Origin: Monoraphidium neglectum
Taxonomy: Eukaryota; Chlorophyta; Chlorophyceae; Sphaeropleales; Selenastraceae
Assembly (NCBI RefSeq): GCF_000611645.1
Contig: NW_014013258.1
Location: forward strand, 3,320-29,524
Length of the DNA stretch: 26,205 nt
Reading direction: 5' to 3'
Shown: piece after piece, positions 19,376-26,205 of the stretch
Position numbering within the stretch: position 1 is the first letter of the stretch
How the letters are laid out: each line of letters starts with the position of its first letter
The notes under the pieces: model-generated
Database searches by the model: none
The model's input: only the letters and a program-made list of their open reading frames with translations
Told to the model about the DNA's origin: nothing
Position numbers and translations under genes: made by a program

Positions 19376-22300
19376 TCACTCGTTTATGTCCTCCTGCGCG
19401 ACGTGCGAGTGCTGCGCCTCGTCCTTGGTCACGCGCCACAGGAACTCGGCGTGCTGCCGCGTGCCGATGAGGGAGGCGAAGGTCTCGTCGTGGGTGATGA
19501 CGATGAGCTGGAAGTTCTCCTGGTCGCGGCGGGTCGCCATCACGGTGCGCAGCGCCTCCGCCAGGGCGGCTGCGGGGGGGAGGGGGGGGGGGTTGAGGGT
19601 GGTGCGCGGACGGCGCCGAGGCAGGAAGTTGTTTACTCTACTCCAGCCGCGTTCGTGAGGAACGATCAGACTGAGGCGGGGCGGCTTCATGGGAAGGCAC
19701 AGCGCCTTGACGGAACAGGCGGACCAAACGCTCAACAGACGCATGGGCTTTGCCTTGCAGGCCCCGCGCGAGAGGGCGCCCGCCCCACCCCCAGGGTGGC
19801 GGCCCCTCAGCCAGGAGCCCCCCGAAGCCGCACCCTGCACTAGACACCATCCCGCGTTTGCCTGTCCCGGCCCGCCCTCTTCGCCCCCGCCCCCTCCCCG
19901 CTGCCGCACATGCGTTGGCGGCGTCCAGGTTTGTGGTGGGCTCGTCCAGTGCGAGGATGCCACAGTTGAGGCAGAAGGTCTCGGCCAGCGCCAGGCGGAT
20001 GATGAGGGACGCCAACACCTTCTGGCCCGCGCTGCAGCGGCCCCGCATGTCCAGCTCCACGCCGCCGCTGTACATCACCACGCTGTCCAGGGGTTGGGGC
20101 GCGGCATGGTGGCGGAATGGGTCGTGAAGATTATGGTTCGACCGCTTTGCGTGTGGTTGCGAAGGGGCGGTCCCTGACTGCCGTGTCTGGCAGAGGCGAG
20201 GTGCAGGTCGGCAGTGCAGCAATCGCTTAAGAGGGGCGCCTGGCCAGCATGCGGGCACGCGCCACGAGACCTGACAAGCCCCTTGGGAGCGCAGGGGCCT
20301 GATGAGGCGCGCTCGCCGCGATGGGACCCTTCGAAACGGGGCTGGCGCGCACACCGGTAGTTGTAGGACCGCGCCCCGTCAGCGTCGGCCTTGATCTGGA
20401 TGTAGTCGATGTCCTGCCCCCGGTAGGTCTTCTGCCACAGCTCCTTCACGGTCTGAGGAGGAAGGGGTCGGAGGCAGGTGCGGGAGGAAGGGGAATGCGA
20501 CGGGATTAGGGGGCATACGGCGGAGATGCAGCGACGGTTTCAAATTGATGATGTGTCATAGTGATGGCATGGAAGCTGGGGGAGGGGTTGGCAGGTTGGG
20601 GGGAGGCTGTAAGGCCCAACAACATTTGGGCAGAGAGGAGGCGGGCACAGTCGCAACCGCATGTGGATTTGTGAGGGGGCAAGGCCTGCCGCCATGCCGC
20701 CCCTTGGCCCTGGAGTGCATCACAGGCGCGGCCGCCGGCGCACCCTGTTGATGTCTGCCATCTTTGTGGTGTGGAACGTGAGCAGTGCCTTCTCCAGGGC
20801 CCTGTGGTATTTGTCCAGGTCATCACACGCCAGCTTGGTGGTGGACACCTTCGGGGGGGGGGGGTGAAGGGGAGGGGGTTGTGGGCTGCGTGGTGCGGCT
20901 GTGGACGCATGGCATCTTGATGGAGTGTGTTGCGCGTGCGAGATGTGCGGGCGTGTGTGTACGTATGTACGCACACGTATGTATGTGTGTGTGTGCATGT
21001 GTGCGTGTGTTTGTATGTGCATGTGTATGTATGTGTGTGCATGTGTGTTCGCGTCGATGCTTCAAGAATGGATGCCGTACAATCAGCCTGCAAATGCCTG
21101 TTGCCATCGAGGTTCGATACAAGCGACCGGAGAACGAGCTGCACAATCTCCCCTTTGGCACCGTCCCATTCAATAGCTAGAAGCCCCCAAGAACGGCCGC
21201 CGGCAACTTGGGCACCAAGTGAGCGCGTCCCCGCAAGTTGCGGCGGATCATAATGCATGGCGTGTGAAGTGCCACCTAGCCCCTCGCATGACCCGCAAAC
21301 CCATGCACCCGAACCGGCCCCGACCGCGCCTCCCGGGCGCTTCCCGCCATCCCTTCTCATACCACCCAATAGAACAGACATCCGCTTTGGGGGATCGGCA
21401 CCCAATAAAACAGACGTCTGCTCTCCCACAATCGGGAGTGCCCGTTGAAATAGCCCTCACCTCCACCATCATCATCTTGGTCTTCAAATCAATGTTGTTG
21501 TACATGGGCTGGGACAGCTCAACCTCAGCCTGGCGCATGGTCTGGTTGGGAGGATGGGGGGCAGGCCAGGTCGGGAGGGGGGGGGTCGATGCCGGCACTA
21601 GTGGCAGGAACTGCAAGGCAGAAGCCTGCCAGCGGCGACGAAGCCAACCCTTACTACAACGGCAGCCCGATCACCACACAGGGCCCCCTCTGCGGGAGCG
21701 GCCGTGCATGGCGCGCGGCCCCGGCCCCACATCCCGCCGTGTCCTGCCGCCGCCGAAACGCGCACTGGCGTCCGACGCTCACACCATGCTGCGCACCCCC
21801 CTCTCGCCGCACCCGCCCCTTGCCCAGTCCCCCCATACAACAGGGCCCCCAGCCGCACCTGCCGCTCCACCTCCAGCCGCCCCTTGACCCTGTCCTGGCT
21901 GCTGCGCAGGTCGTCCCTCTGCCGCCGCTTGTCCTCAAACGTCCTGTCTATGGCCTTCAGGTCACCAATCTGATATTTTATTCGAAGGATGCATGATTAA
22001 GTGGGTGAAGCAGCCAAATTCAGGGGGTGATCTGGGGGCAGCAAGGTGGTGTGGTGTACGAAGGGGGGCTGGATGCAAGGAGGGTCAGTTGCAGCGCTTC
22101 CGTGACCAATTCAGCGGGCCCGGAGTGTGCCAAAGGTCCATGCAAATGCAGACGTGGCTGTGCGACAGACAGCCCCCTGCCCAGCTCGTGGGCCGGTGTG
22201 GTGTAGCGAAGCAACGTTCAGGCTATTGCCGCACGCGCCTGCTGCTTCTGCTCTTGCAACCGCGCCAGGCTGGCCTCCAGCTCCCGCTGCTTTGCCTCCG

Positions 22301-25300
22301 TGCGCCTGGGGTGCATGATGATGGGATTTTGGGTTTGGGGTGCAGGCCAGGTGTGGTGTTTTGCAGGGCGTCGGGCTTGCGTTGTCAGGAAGAGGTTGGG
22401 TGAGCGCAGGGTCGTCACGCGTGATTGTGCACGTGTGTGTGTGTATGTGCGGTGGGATGATGGGGGATAAGCACACAACCTTGACTCGAGCAAGGGCGAT
22501 CAGGAGGAATGGCACTGTGCAGGGGGAGATGGCCCTGAAGTCTGAGCAGCTGCGGCCTGCTGCCACACAGGGACAGCTTAGCGTCGAGCAGGGCAACTCA
22601 TCTGCAGCTCCACCTTGAACACACGAGTGCACGCGCACACACCCACACACACGCGCACACACATACACACACACACACACACTGACACACGTGCGCGTAC
22701 GCACACAAGCTCTGTCCCCACCTCGAGTCCAGCACCGCATGTATGTCGCGCCGTGTGTCGCTCATCTCCGCTATTGAGCCCTGCTTCTCCTGGAGGGCCG
22801 CCTCCAGCTCACTGGTGTGCTGGGGTGGAATGGGGGGTGGGAGATGGTTGAGATAGGTGGGGGGGGTGTGGTGAGGTGAGGTGTGGTGAGGTGAGGTGTG
22901 CTGTGGTGTGGTTCGGGGTACTACGAGGTGGTGCCAGGTATGGCGAGATGGGGACTCGCAGATTCAGGGTGCTTGAGTGGGACAGGGGGGAGGAGCGGGC
23001 CTGCTAGCGCCTGCGTGCGTGTCCCGGCCAGGGTTGATGCGCATCCTGTGCGATGGCAAAACCTGCCAGGCTGGAGGTGATGAGAGGAGGGGCTGGCAGG
23101 CTGGGCACGCCTGGAACTCGCACATGGTTCGTTTGCACTTGGGGCAATGCCGCGGCAGGGGCGCCTGGCTTGGTCTGGGTGGCCTCACGCCCCACCCTGA
23201 GCTCTTGCCATCACCGGCAGCCCCGTGTCCGACACTGCACGCGACATGTCACCTGCATCTACAGGTCACCATCTCCATGTCTCTCATTCCTGCACACACC
23301 CCACCCCACTCAATCCACCCATGACACAGGATAACCCAAATCGCACCCCCCTCAATGCCAGGCACACCATACCCATGCACGCACGCACGCACACGTGCAC
23401 ACCAGAGCGCCCGATCGCCCCACCCACCTTGTGCGCGTCCTCTATGCGCCTGTTGAGCGCGTCCAGCTCGCCGCTGGTGCGCGCCAGGTCAGCGCTGCGC
23501 CCCGCGGACAGGTACTCATCCACGGGGCGGCAGCGCGCCGCCACCTGGTCGCGTGCCGCCACTGCCTCCCTAGGCGGTTGCAGGTCATGTTTTGAGTGGT
23601 GCACAAGAGAGATGTTGGGGGACCGGGTATGTGGGGGCGGGAGGGCTGGCAGCCGCACTGCCAGATAGGGATGAGGCCATGTGAGCCGGTCCAAATCCCA
23701 GCAGGATCCATCAATATAATCGCCAGCCCCACATTCAGAGCGCCCAACACACTGCCAATATACGCCCAAGGCTGCCTGGGGCGTCGGGACCCCAGGCAGC
23801 CGCGGCAGTTGCATGGCAATGCCGCAACCTGAGGGCGGCATGGGGGACAGCATTCACCCCACGGCGCAGCGCCGAGCTCCGCTTCCACCCCGAGCAGGTC
23901 ACGAAACCGGCCGTTTGCGCTAAAATCCTTCCCTGACCCATGTCAGATACATGCCGCCAGCTGCCACCCGTGCGCGCGCTTGCGCGCAAGGCCGCCGCCG
24001 CGCATTACCTGATCTGGGAGTCCAGCGCGCCCTCGCGCTGCGCCGCCGCCGCGCGCGCCGCCGCGCGCTGCTCCACCGCCGCGTCGCGGCTGGCCCCGAG
24101 GGGCGCGAGGTCGCGGCCCGCCGCGTCGATCGCCGCCGCCGCGTCGGCCTGCGCAGAAATGGGGGGGAGCGCGTGCCGCTGTCGGCTGTGGGTGCCCTCA
24201 AAACCACGTCTGCTGCGCCCTCGGAGCCACAACCAAGCCGGAGCACCAACCCACTTCAAGGCAACACACGCCACTTAACGCCGGCCATTGCCCGTGGCTG
24301 GTGCGTCTCAGCCACCAAAGCCACAGCACGTCCAGTAAAGTCGCGGCTGCTCGCTCCGCCCAATCCCATCATGAACCCGACGAGTGGGGGCGCGCCTGCT
24401 GCTGCCCGATGTCCTCCAGCCGCCGCTGCAGGTCCGCGCGCCGCTTGGCCGCTTCTCGCAGCTCCGCCACCCGCTGGCGCAGATCCCCCAGGGCCAGGGA
24501 CATGGCCAGCACCTCGTCGCGCGCCCTGCCCTAAAAATGTGGATGCATGAGAGGCGCGAACATGAAGCCAAGCGCGGCGCTGCTCAGACTCATCCCCTGC
24601 CCCTTTTCCTACTCTCACTTTCACATATGCACCCACACAAAAACAAACGATCTCATCCGCACGCACTCCTGGAAACACACACGCTGGAAGCAGGGATTTG
24701 CAGAGAAAGAATACATCCCTGGGTCTGCACCCCCAAAGACCCATCTTACACATGCATGTGCAAGCCCCCTCGTTCTTACCTCCTTCGTGGGTAGGGTCTC
24801 CTTGCGCACCACCAAAGCACCCCCCCCTACACACTCACGTACAAGCAACCTTCCATCCCCACCTGCTTCTTGAGCAGCATGGCCTTGTTCACCCCCAGAA
24901 TCCGTCCTGACACATGCATAAGCAAGTTCCCCCACGCTCCCCACCTCCTTCGTGGGCAGGGTCTCCTTGCGCACCACCAAAGCAACCCCCCTACACGCTC
25001 ACGTACAAGCAACCTTCCATCCCCACCTCCTCCTTGAGCAGCGTCTCCCTGTGCACGCCAAAGGAACCTCTCGATAAACCTGTGCGCGAGCCCCCCCTTC
25101 TCACCTGCTTCTTGAGCAGCTGGTCCCTGTCGTACTCCTTGTGGTGCCGCTGATTCTCCAGCGCACTCAGGTCCTCGTCCACGTCGGATACGCTGCGGCC
25201 CGAGGCGGCGGAGGATGCCGCGCGGCGCTCCATCTCGGATACCTGATGGGCGGGAGGGCAGGGTGCGGCGTGTGTGTGTGTGTGTTTGGGGGGGGTGGGT

Positions 25301-26175
25301 GTAGGTGTGTGTGTGGGCGCTTGCGTCCATACACGTGCATACTCAATTGTGTGTGATTGGTGCCGAATTTAGTGCTGGCAGGTTGGTAAAGGCAGGTCTA
25401 ATGCACCAACCCACCAGCCCTGGACCCAGGCTACCACGTCAGGTGGCCCAGCCTGACGAGGCCGGGCTGTCCACGTTATCTGCAGCGCAGGGGCTGCGCG
25501 CTGCACGGGGTGCGTCTGCTGTGAAGCAGCCCCAAGCGGCGCGCGGGGGCGCTGCAGCTGCCCCACCGCCAGCCCCAGCCAGGCGCCCCCCTCCAAAATC
25601 CTACCCAGACACGTCAGCCTGCGAACCTGCCAACGGTGTGAAAACCCCCGCCCCAAAGCCTTACACACGGCAGCCCAGCTCGCAAGTGGCCCCGAATTGC
25701 ACACCGTCAACTAAGCCCATGCTGGTCACGAAACAATCTCAACTTCTTGCTCTGACGGCGCCGCGGCCCCTGAACCTCTCCCCCCCCTCCCGAAAGTCCC
25801 CAGCTCCCCATCCTGCCAACCCCCAACAAGTCGGCATGTTCCTCCTCTTGCGCCACAGCCCGGTCCAACAGCACCCAGCCCAGACCCCCCAGACAAGGGC
25901 GCCCTACTCAAGCGCCCATCTCCCTCAAACTCAAATTCATGCGGTGAGGCCTCCCTCCACAGCGCCAGCACGCCGCCACTGATTGCGCTCCGCCAGGCAA
26001 GTGCGCCCGCGCCGCCCCTGGCACCCCCCTCTGTCGACCATGACCGCACCTGCTTCTCCAGGTCCGCCACGGCCCTGTCCAGCGCCGCCGCCTGCCAGCC
26101 CAGGTCCCCCACCAGCCGCGAGCTGGCGTCCAGCTCTGCCGCCGCCATCGCCTCGTCCTCCAGCAGGGTCTGGAG
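19376..26175 (-). CDS. RAD50: RAD50 DNA-repair ATPase, C-terminal part (5' end beyond window)
   Basis: RAD50 is the ABC-ATPase of the MRE11-RAD50-NBS1 complex, which senses and processes DNA double-strand breaks. Predicted exons on the minus strand: 26175-26050, 25242-25105, four micro-exons (25044-25027, 24965-24945, 24884-24864, 24800-24780), 24530-24396, 24148-24009, 23569-23428, 22819-22722, 22305-22230, 21969-21859, 21541-21461, 20848-20744, 20452-20355, 20082-19910 and 19569-19376, about 565 residues. Diagnostic C-terminal motifs: [28 protein letters not shown] across a junction, the ABC signature [20 protein letters not shown], Walker B with D-loop [12 protein letters not shown], and the H-loop [18 protein letters not shown]. 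Upstream exons encode descending coiled coil ([20 protein letters not shown] and others). The CxxC zinc hook and N-terminal Walker A lie off the right edge. Introns are rich in CA/TG repeats and poly-C tracts. Two junctions (24396 to 24148 and 22230 to 21969) need GC donors to stay in phase. A bacterial SbcC is excluded by the introns and eukaryotic motifs. Confidence 0.96.
19574..19592. repeat. G-runs forming poly-C pyrimidine tract of last RAD50 intron
   Basis: Seven G, one A, then eleven G on the plus strand. On the coding strand this is a nearly pure C tract directly before the CCGCAG acceptor of the last RAD50 exon, replacing the usual U-rich pyrimidine tract. Confidence 0.85.
20853..20864. 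repeat. 12-bp G homopolymer at RAD50 acceptor
   Basis: Twelve G residues on the plus strand, giving twelve C residues just before a GAAG acceptor of the exon at 20848-20744. It is the same poly-C acceptor style as the last intron. Confidence 0.85.
20951..21050. repeat. TG/CA-type microsatellite in RAD50 intron
   Basis: About 100 bp of imperfect TG, TATG and TGCATG repeats on the plus strand, within the intron between exons 21541-21461 and 20848-20744. It encodes nothing; open frames across it are repeat artefacts. Confidence 0.85.
22619..22706. repeat. CA-rich microsatellite in RAD50 intron
   Basis: Imperfect (CA)n with CG interruptions in the intron between exons 22819-22722 and 22305-22230. 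It is oriented with CA on the plus strand, opposite to the TG tract at 20951. Confidence 0.85.
24725..25134 (-). repeat. Tandem array of ~81-bp exon-plus-intron units in RAD50
   Basis: On the coding strand the 3' end of a normal exon (25134-25105, coding [10 protein letters not shown] and followed by GTGAGA) is followed by four related copies. Each is 30 aligned bases ending LLKEE, LPTKE, LLKKQ or LPTKE, each with a GTG or GTAAG donor directly after it and a ~60-bp G-rich spacer before the next. Donor-to-donor spacings are 78, 82, 81 and 84 bp. Copies 2-4 have an AAG acceptor giving 21-nt, phase-0 micro-exons. Copy 1 gives 22 nt with its CAG acceptor, or 18 nt with a GAG acceptor. Units pair into a younger ~164-bp duplication: plus-strand 24777-24878 and 24942-25042 differ at only about six positions. 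Confidence 0.8.
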
Positions 26176-26205
26176 CTGCGGGGGGGTGAGATGAGGGGAG
26201 AGGGG

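Noticed and set aside
20823..21429. His/Thr-rich frames in the TG/CA repeat region
   Set aside because: They are translations of a dinucleotide microsatellite within a RAD50 intron.
25250..26040. An extra RAD50 exon in the 807-nt intron between 26050 and 25242
   Set aside because: No coiled-coil-like frame with acceptor and donor in phase was found, and the flanking exons already join in phase.
19376..26175. Bacterial SbcC or an SMC protein rather than RAD50
   Set aside because: The exact eukaryotic RAD50 C-terminal motifs ([25 protein letters not shown]) and the intron-rich structure fit RAD50; SMC signature motifs differ.

Overview
The window reads as nuclear DNA of a green microalga (Chlorophyta). 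It is GC-rich, the genes are cut by many short introns (mostly GT-AG, with GTGCG- and GTGAG-type donors), CAG/CTG tracts encoding polyglutamine are frequent, plastid-type N-termini occur, and one gene ends with a TGTAA downstream element of the kind green algae use for polyadenylation. Two genes are recognisable eukaryotic orthologues: RAD50 and the plant-type phosphatase IBR5. I cannot name the species.

Layout, left to right. (1) 579-1756, plus: a small plastid-type membrane protein with a bacterial PH-like (bPH) domain. (2) 2552-5139, minus: a 797-residue Gln-rich, charged, probably nuclear protein; its C-terminus may contain a TFIIS-central-like helical domain. (3) 5388-7186, plus, divergent from (2) across a 248-bp shared intergenic region: a coiled-coil protein with Gly-rich and RGG-like tails. 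(4) 8008-10932, plus: a nine-exon IBR5-like dual-specificity phosphatase. It keeps the catalytic Cys and Arg but lacks other catalytic residues. (5) 11771-12701, plus, and (6) 13201-14279, minus: a convergent pair of small, probably plastid-targeted, membrane proteins. (7) 15523-18525, minus: a very Gln-rich protein with Trp-punctuated polyQ, a His-Gln repeat and, in its predicted last exon, a 19-bp minisatellite. A CTTTG pentanucleotide array lies just past its stop. (8) 19376 to the right edge, minus: the C-terminal part of RAD50 (about 565 residues in 17 predicted exons). It covers the descending coiled coil, the ABC signature motif, Walker B and the H-loop; the zinc hook and N-terminus lie beyond the window.

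The most unusual structure is inside RAD50 at about 24725-25134. An ~81-bp unit consisting of a ~21-nt (seven-codon) micro-exon plus a ~60-nt intron is tandemly repeated after a normal exon. Each micro-exon would add about one coiled-coil heptad. Other notable signals are the apparent loss of catalytic residues in the IBR5-like protein, a two-site binary variant code with a nine-unit (171-bp) higher-order period in the 19-bp minisatellite, and two RAD50 junctions that stay in frame only with GC donors.

Apart from the DNA-repair ATPase and the signalling phosphatase the genes look like unrelated neighbours, as expected for a eukaryotic chromosome. All exon boundaries were derived by hand from splice consensus and phase, without transcript data.
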